Source: Dipetalonema caudispina
Taxonomy: Eukaryota; Nematoda; Chromadorea; Rhabditida; Onchocercidae
Direction of reading: 5' to 3'
Assembly (NCBI GenBank): GCA_013365325.1
Contig: JABVXV010000002.1
Span: forward strand, 868,001 to 932,000
Length of the DNA stretch: 64,000 nucleotides
Positions 25,301-36,192 of this stretch are shown here, in pieces (the first letter of the stretch is position 1; every line of letters starts with the position of its first letter). The notes under the pieces are model-generated. The model was not told where the DNA came from and did no database searches. It worked only from the letters and a program-made list of their open reading frames with translations. The translations under genes were made by a program, and so were the position numbers.

Positions 25301-26039
25301 AAACATAGAAGGAAGAATGCATACATTTGCGCAAGTGAAATCTCATCCTTTTTTCGAAGATGTTAATTGGGATGACGTTGCATTGAAAAAGGTACATCAT
25401 TTTTTTGATTTGGGTTTAGAAACTTCATTTAAAAAATTATGTCATTTCGAAGGTGTAGCAATTATCTGGTAAAGTATATGTTTCATTTTCCGATTATCAG
25501 TTCAGCTGTTATTTAATGTACACATCTGGCGGAAATATGTTTCATAGGGAATGAAAGGGAAATTGAATTAATTGAATTAGATCGAAATTAAACGAATAGG
25601 ATGCCGATTGTCGGTAACTCCTAAATTGAATTATTCTAGCTGTTTCTATTTTCTTAATACAGAGATGAAATGTTGACCTCAGGTTTGTAGCATAGCCTGA
25701 ACTCATATTACAAAACAGTTTTACGCAACAATTAATTAATTATTCGCCACATATTTCAATTCGAAAAAAAAGCGATTACATGCATAATTCCAACTTTTTA
25801 AGTCCGAATTTCTTTTGATTTATAAATTTAGGTTTATTTTTTCAACTGCTTTAAATTGAAGATTTTTTCGAGATTTATTTTTCCAGTTGGTGCCATTTGC
25901 TCATATAGAAAAATTGCGACGTTGTCCAAGTTGCAATTCTTTATACGACAAAAGTGCATCTGATTTCAGTGGCACAGATGTCGAGGAGAATTGGGCTGCT
26001 TTTGAGGAACGATATGATGTATTTCCAATAACTGTTTAG
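22355..26039 (+). CDS. AGC-type Ser/Thr protein kinase (RSKR/S6K-like)
   Basis: Nine exons: 22355-22554, 22716-22827, 23083-23238, 23939-24122, 24502-24653, 24849-24988, 25120-25177, 25290-25391 and 25887-26039; 418 residues. The ATG lies 11 bases after a TTTATAG, consistent with trans-splicing. The N-terminal 100 residues precede the domain, with a [15 protein letters not shown] block typical of RSKR/S6K-related kinases. The kinase domain is complete: GKGTFSEVY loop, Lys in FAMKKQ, DLFMLW, catalytic [11 protein letters not shown] (Tyr for the usual His of HRD), DFGFSK, VCGTLQYMAPEIA and [10 protein letters not shown]. The C-terminus carries a CPSC pair and ends DVFPITV, with no classic AGC hydrophobic motif that I can see. 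The first donor (GTTTCA) is weak but keeps phase. The family is certain; the exact subfamily is inferred. Confidence 0.88.
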
Positions 26040-26761
26040 TTTTATAAATCCAAATTCATTGCGTAGTTCAGATAATTCTATTTTTATGTACAATGCGAGA
26101 AACTTTATTTATGTACTCGTTGATGGTTTTTGAATTTCGCATCAAACGTAACTATCAAGTGCTGTTAATACAAGAATTGAGATGGTATCAGTAGAAATAA
26201 TAGATGGCTTTATTCCTACCATTTTTAAGTTGGGGCCTTGAAGTTCGAAATGTCTTCTGCGCCTGAATTTTTAAATGTTTCAGTTCAATAACGACGATTA
26301 CTTTCATGATCAACTGCAGTGAAAGAGGCACTGAAGGCTGTGATCAGCTTGTTTATCCTTCTACTTCGCACATCTTGCTAATATTGAACTCAATGATAAT
26401 AAAATGCTACAATATGCTATTTTGAAATGGAACTGAGTTATGAGCAATACAAACATGCCTAAAGAACCAGCCATGCAGTTGGAAAAGAGCACAGCGTAAA
26501 TGTTTAACTGAAAAATAATCGAATTCTTAAGTTGCAGCCATTTCATCACATTCGCCGTTGTAGCCCCGCAAAATCATAGGGCCAAATCCATTTGGATTGG
26601 AATGTTCCTTGCTTACGCATAATTACTAATCTATGCAAATGCAAACTTTCCGTAAAACGATGAAAGAGCTAAGAATTGGAGGAATGATTCATTTCACAAT
26701 TTAGTACTATTAGTAGGTGGCATTTGTGGTCCTTTGTGGATGATCGGTCAATTATTACTTC
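26040..26761. other. Intergenic between the kinase and PP1 genes
   Basis: About 720 bp, AT-rich, same strand on both sides. No coding signal was seen beyond antisense open frames. The spacing is long for a classical nematode operon. Confidence 0.45.
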
Positions 26762-29700
26762 ATGGAAAGAAATAAAGGGAGTGACGATGAATCTGTAAAC
26801 GTATAGTTTTAATTTTTGTTAGCGCAGCTCCAAGTGCAATATTTCTGATAGGATCTTTTTCATATGTCATTTTAAGAAGTTGGATATTCCAACTTTCATT
26901 CTCTCTTCTTTTCTCGAAGTATTCCTCAAATATTTTATCCAAATACCTGACGAAAACTTACAACAAACATTATTCTCGACGACATGGATCTCTATAATCT
27001 CACATCTTTTTCAGGGAAACAAATCGGCAAAAGCGGATGAGAAAACGAAATCACGAATATCACATATTCATGATTTAAGTATTCGTTTACTAAATGCTGG
27101 CTTACAGAAGGGAACGCATCTCAGAAGAATTGTTAGTTTCAATTTTTATGACTATAAAAATTGTTGAAGCTGCTTATCTGGCTATTATATTAATGATGAA
27201 ATAGTTGTGAATCACAATATAGCCATTCATCGACCTCTTCGTTGACGGTTAATCAATCATTGACCGACTTATCGATGGTTTACACCTTCTGGTCTAATAT
27301 TAGCGACTTTTGTGCGAAATATCATTGAGTCGGTTTTTATGGAAAAAAATACCTTCGCTAAAGAGCTAAGAACAATTAAAATAAGTAATCAAATGATATT
27401 TGCCATAATTAACTCACTTTACCTTCTTCTTCCTTATTAGTTTTTCTTTTCCGTTTTCTCCGTATATCTTTCTACCTTTCTTTTTTTCCAGATCTCAATG
27501 TAAGACGGATACTGTTATAAAATAATTATTGAGATCAAAAGTTAGGTTGTTCATTAGCTATTACTTTTATAGGTAAAAGAAGAAGAACTAATAGGATTAC
27601 TTCAAGAAACTAAAGCAGTATTACAAAGTCAAAGTTCGTTTACCGAAATTGATGCACCAGTAGTCGTTTGTGGTGACATACATGGACAGGTTTCGCTTTT
27701 TTTGTAAAATTCAATTGAACCCGTTGTACAGTCAAATATTCTATTAAGCTGGCACAATTTTTAAAAATGTTATGAACATATACAGAAATCCGGCTTTCTT
27801 CTGGTTTAAGTAGAAGGAAAGGATAATGATTGATAGAGGCAATGATCAATTGTGGAAGAAATTTTGATAGAAAAGGCAGAATCGAATATTTGACAGACAG
27901 ATAGCCCAAAACTGTATCACCTAAATGTATTTATTATAACTGAAAAAGTATTTACTTCTGAAAAATAATTGAAAATATAACAATCGCATTATCAGTGTTT
28001 GCATATGAAAATGATTAAATAAAAATGAAATCTAGTAAATTAATGATTTTCACAAGTAACGGCAATCTCTCTGTAAAAAAGTTATTAACATGTACTCAAT
28101 TATCCGGTACATAATGACGACCATTGGATAATTCAAGAATAATTCATTAACGGTCATTAGCGCCAAACGAACATATAGAGAATGACATGAGCGCATATAT
28201 TCTTCAGCATGTGTAGAAACTATCAACAACACCAAATGTTACTTTGGACGAATGCAATTAACGAAAATTTAATTAAGAGATAAGACGACGCATTAGTTCA
28301 CATCCAAATGATAGTTCATCCATCGGATTAATGATTTGTTATATTTCATAGCAAAATGATGGTCACTGAAATATTACAGTACAGTGATATGCTTCGAATT
28401 TTTGATAAATGTGGTTTTCCACCGGAAGCAAACTATTTATTCCTTGGTGATTATGTGGATCGCGGCAAGCAATCGATTGAAACCGTGTGCCTTCTTTTCT
28501 GTTTCAAAATTAAATATCCTGAGAATTTCTTCTTATTAAGAGGTATTTATTAATTTGATTCCTATAGCACTCATCTTTGAACTGTATGAAATGCCGTAGA
28601 ACTATTTTTTGGCAATTCAGATTTTTCTACGATATATGGTATAACGAGAAATTCTATACCAGTTATTTGAAACACTTGAATGATTTAAAAAATTTTTATA
28701 AATTTTGAACTGGTTTGGGATTTTAAATATTTGATGCCATTTTATGTGAGGTAAGTTGAAAAGTTGCAGGAAATCATGAATGCGCTGGAATTAATCGAGT
28801 ATATGGATTCTATGAAGAAGTTAACCGACGTTATCGTTCTGTTCGTCTCTGGGAATTCTTTCAAGTATTAATCTAGCTAGCATTTATGCTATCAGGAAAG
28901 AGTGAACAGTAAAGTCCAAATTTGACTATTTGAAAATTAAATTCAATATTTGTGCAGTAAAGTCAAATACAAATTTTGATACAGTTTAAATCGGTATTTA
29001 ATTATTTAAATAGATTTTCACACAGATTTGTAGGATAGAAAGTAGGAAATTATTCATATAATGGAAATCAATGTTTTTATAGGATACATTCAATTATTTA
29101 CCATATGCTGCTTGTATAGCTGGAAAAATCTTGTGTATGCATGGTGGTCTATCACCAAAATTGAATGATTTGGATTCGTTGCGCAATATACAACGACCAT
29201 CGGATCCACAGCCAAACTCCATGGAACTTGATATCCTTTGGTACTTAGTAGAAGATGATTCTTAGAAAAACCGCTTTGCTGTTAAAGACAAAGTTCTTAC
29301 ACAACTATATTATTAAGCTGACATTAATGAAATTTTAACCAGATGGATCGTTTCAGATTAGATTCCCCTGGTTTGGCTTATTCCACTCATCCTATATAAT
29401 TCAAACTGTCGAAATGAGAATAGGAACTTCATTTCTTTTGTGTTCTTTATCAGTGATTATCCCAACTACAACGAAATACTTTAAAAATTATCGAGGACTA
29501 CAACAAAATTATAGGTCAGATCCAGACGAAAAAGTACAAGGTTGGCAACCGAATAGCCGAGGTATCTCGTTTGTTTTCGGCGTTGATGTTTTAACAGACG
29601 TATGCGAGAAACTAAACATCGATTTGATCGCTCGTGCACATCAGGTTCATTTAATTCGAGGATAACAGATTCCAAGCAAGAACAGCGTGAACATGAACTC

Positions 29701-30160
29701 TTATTTAGGTGGTGCAAGATGGGTATGAGTTTTTTGGAAATCGTCGTTTAGTGACCATATTTTCGGCACCACATTATTGTGGGGAGTTTGATAATGCAGC
29801 TGCAGCGATGAATGTGGCAGAAGATCTCAGTTGCTCATTTCATGTAGGTTTATCAACTTCTGTTTAATAATAAACTAAGCATATCAATGATAAGAGAATT
29901 GTATGATACCTATAAAAATGTATGGAGGATAGTTGTATAATTAACATTCTTTCTTATATTTTTGATAATCGGTACAGTACTATTAGCTAATGTCAACGAT
30001 ATCAATTCTCCAGAGATCTAAATGTTCCATTCTTCAAGTATTGGATCCAGAAGCGACCTCCTTCTGACAAAAATTACCTGAACCCAGGTATTTCCAGGTA
30101 TTTAAGCCAACAGCAAAAGCAGTTCGCATGGCAATGAAACAGAAGGAAAAAACCGAGTAG
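26762..30160 (+). CDS. PP1-type Ser/Thr phosphatase catalytic subunit
   Basis: Member of the PPP family closest to PP1. Nine exons: 26762-26794, 27015-27131, 27573-27689, 28380-28542, 28770-28864, 29083-29240, 29515-29644, 29709-29843 and 30098-30160; 336 residues, the usual PP1 length. All metal and catalytic motifs are intact: [51 protein letters not shown] and [12 protein letters not shown]. It diverges from canonical PP1 in several places ([10 protein letters not shown] and [16 protein letters not shown] keep the pattern with changes), and the tail is short and basic, ending KQKEKTE. The first exon encodes only [11 protein letters not shown]. Divergent PP1s in nematodes are often sperm-enriched (C. 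elegans GSP-3/4), so a germline role is possible. The gene ends 77 bp from a convergent MSP-fold gene. Confidence 0.92.
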
Positions 30161-30237
30161 CTGCAAGCAACTGCTATTTAATATTGCATTTCAAATAAAA
30201 TCATAACATATTATTCTCTTGTAAATACTTCAAAATA

Positions 30238-31513
30238 TTAATTTCGAGCTTTCTGCCATGTATTCCATCCACTACGTTCTTGTTGTAATGAAAAATTCGC
30301 TGAAAATTTAGAAGATGTCCTTTTAAAATGAAACACTTAAAGCATAAATTACGATTTTTAATCATGAATGAGCAATACAACAATTTTTCTTTTTTTTGTG
30401 CTAGTTTTGAAATAAGATAATTCAGAATAAATCTCTTTACGGTAATAACAAACGGAATTTTTTCAACTAATGAACTTACGTCTTTCGCACATGTTCTGAG
30501 CCGTATAATTTAAACAAATCCTTAATTTCTCATAAGGTATTGCATGATTAAACACGGATATCGGTTGAGTTTTCCAGTGAAAAATTGGTGCCAAATAGAT
30601 AAATAAACGATCTTTTCGAGGTCTAAAATAAATCAATACTATATGAAAACAAATGAAGGATGAGAAGTAACAATATATGGTAGAACGGACAGTTCAGTTC
30701 GTTTGATGTATGGATAGTCTTCGTCCACTTTGAAGGCATTTGTAGGCCTTCGATAGACAGTGATCGTTGTTGAATTAGTAGTTCGTACAAATGGTAAGGC
30801 ATGCAACTGACGACCGAATACTACACCTTGTACCTGGAAAGATAACATCTGGAAATGTTGAGGATAGAAGAAGTAATTCATTGGACATTAGTAGTTCAAT
30901 TCTTTATATTCGTAAAAGATCTGAAGAAGTTAAATTGAATGTTGTAAACAGCGGAATCAAAACAGTTTTTCCTGATGTTGTCACACATTTAGGCTAATTT
31001 TCTAAAGATACCTGTGATACAAAATAAGCATAATTGTCACTTGTTGAAATGTTGAACGCAAAAGCGTGATCCCCGTGATTGTACAATGTGAAAGTGTGAG
31101 ATTGCGGAGGGCAATCTTTCTAAACATTCCTCACTTCTGTGAATTTGTAGATATAGCATTTTAAATTTAAAACAAAATTTTCGAAACAGTGCAGGAGAGA
31201 ATGACATGGATGAACAGTATCGTAACTTATAAGGAATTATTCTTAGGGGAATACGATTAGTTCATTTATCATCTTTCAATAAGCTTACCGCTAATTTGTT
31301 GTAAGCAGAAACAGCTAAAGGAGAGATCGAAGAGACTTTGAGATTATTAAGAAATTTTTAAAAATTCAGACTGAAGAGGGTAAAGACCTGTAAACTGAAA
31401 GTAAGCCAATTCTTATCAATCGATGCTAATATTTCAGGTTCAATGAGTTCCGCATCCGGTTTGTCAGAAGTCCAGATAAAGTGATCGTTGCTCATGTACG
31501 GTGGTGCAGCCAT
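30238..31513 (-). CDS. MSP-fold (motile sperm domain) protein
   Basis: Six exons: 31513-31396, 31314-31289, 31119-31012, 30833-30691, 30622-30480 and 30299-30238; 199 residues. After a 40-residue lead, the MSP-type Ig-like fold is recognisable: WLTF, SHTFTLYNHGDHAFAFNIST, FVRTTNSTTITVYRRP and ELPRKDRLFIYLAPI, followed by a C-terminal NYTAQNMCERPNFSLQQERS. MSP-fold proteins build the sperm cytoskeleton or act as signalling and membrane-contact modules in nematodes. This one is longer and more diverged than canonical 126-residue MSP. Two donors (GTTTAC after exon 1, GTCCGT after exon 4) are non-consensus and were chosen for phase; a stronger donor ending at 31388 would run into a stop. The domain call is well supported, the exon borders less so. 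Confidence 0.7.
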
Positions 31514-32403
31514 TACTACTGCCTAAATCTTATAGTATTTGCTACTATACAAGGTTACCATAGGTTAAGCTCGAGCTTGAATATCCTTAATTCATTTTCT
31601 GCTTCCATTTCCGGAAGCATTTGTCAGTTAATTGTTACTGTGGAGACTTCTTAACTTCAATGGTTTACATTTTAACAGTTTTAGTTTGTTGTACACGATT
31701 TCACTTATACTGTTTGATAAAAATGATCAGTTTGAAGAAGGGAACTGACCAGATCTCCTCTAATGTCGCAGGAATGAAAGAAAAGATGAGTGAGAGCAAC
31801 CGATCACGAATGATGTCAAACACAACTTTAGATATTTAAAAGATGAAAATTGAAAAAGGCTGGACTAGCAAGCACCTTTAAATACAAGCCAAAAAACCGC
31901 TAGTCAGTAGTAGTTGGCATGTTTTGATTTGAATAAAGGTTAATGAAGTGATTTGAATGAAGGTCAATCAAGTAACTTTCAAAGATTTAGCATTTATCTT
32001 CTCTTCGTACATTCAATGTTTCAACATTACCCCCTAAGGTTATCAGAAGATATTTCCTCAACTCCCATCAGCTGTCTATGCTTCTCCAAAATTTATCATA
32101 TTTCACGGTTAGCCGACTCGATGGTCCTCCTAATTTATTGTCCTTGCAAGATTGCTGATGAAATTGGGGTCAACACTGAGGCATATGAGAGATAAGAGAA
32201 ATGGTTGTATGCTATGAAGTTACTTCATATGTTGGATAACTCTTAATATTTGATGTGATAAGATCATTTCATACGTTTAGCGTTTGTTGTAAGCATTGAT
32301 GTACAGATGAAATGATAACTTTTTGAATAGCAAATGATATTTGATAATGTATCACAGTTTAGATTGCCATATAGGTTTAGATAGTTTCCATCTTTCAGGA
32401 AAG
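31514..32403. promoter_or_regulatory. Divergent intergenic region
   Basis: Lies between the starts of the MSP-fold gene (minus) and the SPOUT1 gene (plus). Contains a two-copy 24-bp tandem repeat at 31925-31972 (unit TGATTTGAATRAAGGT...). Plus-strand open frames at 31621-31839 and 31953-32195 have no recognisable content. Confidence 0.4.
31925..31972 (+). repeat. Two-copy imperfect 24-bp tandem repeat
   Basis: Copies start at 31925 and 31949 (TGATTTGAATAAAGGT against TGATTTGAATGAAGGT) in the intergenic region upstream of the SPOUT1 gene. Confidence 0.75.
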
Positions 32404-35358
32404 ATGTCAGAAGGAACAACTGTCGGCAGCAGGAAAGAGCGATCGAAGAAGAAACGAAATGGAGGTGTGAATATGTCCAAGAAGACAAAGGAGTTGTCAT
32501 GGCGAAAAAGTAAGTTGCAATTACAGTTTTGGAAGGATTAGTCCTTCGAGAAGCAATTCCTGACGAAAAGTATCAAATAACTTGTTATTTGGTATGTATG
32601 GATTACTTTATAGTTGAAAGTATGTCAATTCTCCTTTTTGATGATTTGAAAGATCAACGGTGAATATTAGGAAAAGCTGCGACGAAGCAATTTCGTGAAG
32701 ATATGTTGTTGGAGCAATTGATTCGAAAGCCTGAAGTTAGTGATACTTTAACAATGGACACGAATAGTGACAGTGTGAACGAAACAAGCAATTACGGTAA
32801 GTTTAACAAATAAAGCAATGTTTAGCAAGCTTCCTTAATGCTGATCGTATAAGGTATTTAATTCCATTTATTCAGCTCCCTAATTCTTAATACTTTTACA
32901 AATGGTGTTGAATTCGGTTTAAAGTAGTAGAAATTTTGTGTTATTGGTAAGCTATTTATTTTAACCATTAAACAACGCTCAATAATATGATTCCGAATGA
33001 GTAGTTGGATTAAAAGGGATCCTGTTACTTCATCTCTCACTTATACTTAAAATGACATCACAATAGGAATGGTTTTTCTACTTAAGTTGTTTCAGGAAAG
33101 TCTCCGATGCTGAGCATAGCCCTTCCTGGATCAATACTGAATAACGCGCAAAGTCCAGAGCTAAGGACTTACCTTGCTGGGCAGGTCAATATATATTTTA
33201 GTTTTAGCTATTAATCGATAAATAAAATACTGTCATCTGACATTGGTCATGTTGCGTTACAGTTATTTTTTGGCTGTTATTGGAGAGATATCATTTTTTT
33301 CTTAGTTACTTTTGAACTTACTAATATTTGTATTTCTTTATTTTGAGTTGACTGATGTGTTTGCTGATGTGCATCCCAATGTTTAATGAATTCATGAATG
33401 CAATATTCTGTTAAAAGTTCTGAAGACAAATTATTTTTGATTTTTAGTAGATTTATTCATACTGTTTGAAAAACATGAAGATAGCGTGGTCACTTTATAT
33501 GTACTTAGGTAATGCAAATTACAGATAGCACGTTCGGCTGCAGTGTTTTGCGTCGATGAGATTATTGTTTATGATGAAACAGCACGAATGAAACCACAGT
33601 TGGTTTATTTTCCCATTCACACATTGTTATTCACAGAATCATTTTGGAATTGATTTGTAAAAGATTTTCATGTTCAGATTTGTTTTCTTTGTATTAATTT
33701 TGTAGGCAACGCGAAGATTACTGCAGCGGACAGTGGTATCCAGATCTGCCCGTTCACAGTGGCAATGTAGAATGTAATTTTCATTTGGCAAAAATCTTAG
33801 AATTTATGGAATGCCCACAGTATTTGCGGAAAGTCTTATTTCCTATTCAAAAAACGTTAAGATATGCAGGTAAATGCTTTTCAAATGTTATTTTTAGAGC
33901 TGAAATTTACAAAGAAAATGGTTTCTTTCTTCACTTGAGTAAATATTTATCAAGTTCAGGTATTCTGAACCCGTTAGACTGTCCTCACCATCTGCGTGCA
34001 TCAGATTTGAGTGTTCCTTATAGAGAAGGTATCGTTCTGGATAAGCCGGTGAAAGCAGGTCGTGGACCTATTTGTAATATCGGCCTGTATAAGGTATGTT
34101 AATTTTCTGACATTAAATGGAATTCGAATAATCCAACTCTTTTTTATAGTAATATCAGTTTCAGCTTGAAATTTGTTAATCATCTCACTTACTTCTTTTA
34201 ATTCCTGTAATTCAAATTTGCGATATTTTGCCGCGAAAGTAATAATAAATAATACTTTTAATTTAGGAAGTTCAAATTAATAAAGAAGTTGCACTTGAAT
34301 CTGGAACTCGTGTTACTGTGAAAATATTGGATATTTACTCGGGTATTCGTGTTTCTTCACGCTTTTATGTTACCTCCAACTTTTTGAGGTGGTTATCATT
34401 TCAAAATAATTTCGAAATGAGCTGAGGATAAAAGAAGTGATCGGTGAATCATACCCGAATTTTTATATCGGTATTTTCAACGTCCTGTTAATAATAGCTG
34501 AACTGTGTTGGTTTTACACTACATGAAGGATGTGTTTGAAATTCATATGAAGTGTTTGAATTTAATTTCCAAACAACTCGAAAATAGTTAATAGGCAAAA
34601 CGCCGAGAGATATTAAAATAGTAGTTAGTAATAAACGATAGAAATAAATGGGATATTAGCAGAAGAAATGTAGGAAAAATTCTCTTTGCAGAAAGGAAAC
34701 GATATCATGGATGTTTGGTAAATTCTCACCAGATAAAGCAAGAGGCTGGATTGTACTGGGGCTATAAAGTACGCATTGCATTAAGTCTTCACGATGCATT
34801 GAATGCTGAGAAATATGATGTTATCATTGGGACATCAGAACGGGGGAAGCCAGTGAGCAAATTTGAAATGCCGTTATGTGAAATGAAGTAAGCTTTTTTT
34901 ATTCAGGATTAGCTGTTCCATAATATAAGATGGAGATTTAAAGTTGGTCTAGAAGAAGCTTATTTTGATTTCACAGGCAGACTTCATTTTTAAATAGGTG
35001 TTTTCGTGTAACCTACTAAAACAAGGCTCTTGATGAATGTTCTTTAACATGTTGCGTCTCAAAGTTTTGAGTATTAATTGAATGAACGATGCAGCAATGC
35101 AAGAGTAATTTCTTTATATGAAGTCATCTTTTGTAATTCAAATAATTCTTCAGCCGGATTTTAATCGTTTTTGGTGGGCTAGAGGGCTTGGAAGCAGCTG
35201 TAGAAGCCGATAAAAATATCAGTTGTTCAACTCCTGAAGAACTTTTTGAACATTATCTGAATGTTGTACCTGGACAGGGAAGTCGAGTCATCCGAACAGA
35301 AGAAGCCATACCAATTACCTTAGCTACCTTGAGATCTCTAATTTATACTGATTTATGA
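32404..35358 (+). CDS. SPOUT1: SPOUT-type RNA methyltransferase (SPOUT1/C9orf114, CENP-32)
   Basis: Putative S-adenosylmethionine-dependent RNA methyltransferase with a trefoil-knot fold; the human protein is linked to kinetochore and spindle function. Nine exons: 32404-32509, 32671-32796, 33096-33184, 33525-33598, 33706-33869, 33960-34093, 34267-34342, 34692-34887 and 35154-35358; 389 residues. The N-terminal ~75 residues are lysine-rich. Then come LSIALPGSILNNAQSPELRT, LAGQIARSAAVFCVDEIIVY, AKILEFMECPQYLRK, LNPLDCPHHLR, EAGLYWGYKVRIALS and the knot motifs VFGGLEGLEAA and VPGQGSRVIRTEEAIPITLA, matching the human order. The ATG at 32404 follows CTTTCAGGAAAG, a likely trans-splice acceptor. 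It opens a run of plus-strand housekeeping genes. Confidence 0.93.
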
Positions 35359-36192
35359 AATTTTTTATTTTTGAAAAGTGATTTAAAGCAAGATAATAGT
35401 AATAGTATTCTTGTTGTTTATTCTGGTTCCTCTGAAAAAACGATAAAAGCCAACATTATGTTAAGTGTTTCTCTTGAACTTGAAAGGTTGAAACCTTCTG
35501 AAATATCCGGTGAAATTGAGATTTACCAATAAATTTTTATTCACTTAAATTTTTATCAAGTTTTCTATTTTGAAGAAATTTCGTAGAGTAGGGATGTAAG
35601 TTTGTCATTTCGAAATTTGTTCAACTGTATCCAAAGTAGAAGAAAGGAGAGAATATTTGTATCCTTAAGTTTGGTGATTATTGGGTTACTGCATAAGTAG
35701 TTTTGCTTGTTAAGGTTTTGTAGCATTTGATGTTGGCGCAGTGGTTCATTATCGACACTCGCAAGCTCCTTCAACAGAAACGAAAGATTTTTGGCGATTA
35801 TGCAGTAAGTTGATTTTGGAAGGGCAACTCTTTACAAATTTTCCACAACTTTTAGTTGATGAAGTTTAAGTGCACTATTGGTTATACACATCATTGCTGT
35901 TGACAAATAATGCTGATCTCTCGACACATGGATAACTCTCATCTTACAGTTTTTCGAAAGCTCGTTAAATTAATATTTGTAGTGAACAAAGCATTTACCG
36001 TCGATGACTGCAGGGGAGTTCTTATTGAGTGACAGATCTCACCTATTAAAGTTTGTTCATTGTTCAATTATTCGTACTGCTAGTTGTAAGTAAATTAAAC
36101 CATCATATGATGATGCTGTCGGAGAAGTGCGAAAATACTTTTGCTTCGTAAGCAATTAACTGCATTGCTTTATCTCTTGCTCGAGTAGTATT
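35359..36192. other. Intergenic, no gene seen
   Basis: About 830 bp between the SPOUT1 stop and the first PSD exon. AT-rich, with only an antisense open frame (35774-35565) that lacks family resemblance. Confidence 0.45.

Noticed and set aside
26361..26942. Minus-strand open frames upstream of and over the PP1 start
   Set aside because: Antisense shadows; the plus strand carries a phase-consistent first PP1 exon at 26762.
28050..28235. Minus-strand open frame in a PP1 intron
   Set aside because: No family resemblance and no splice partner.
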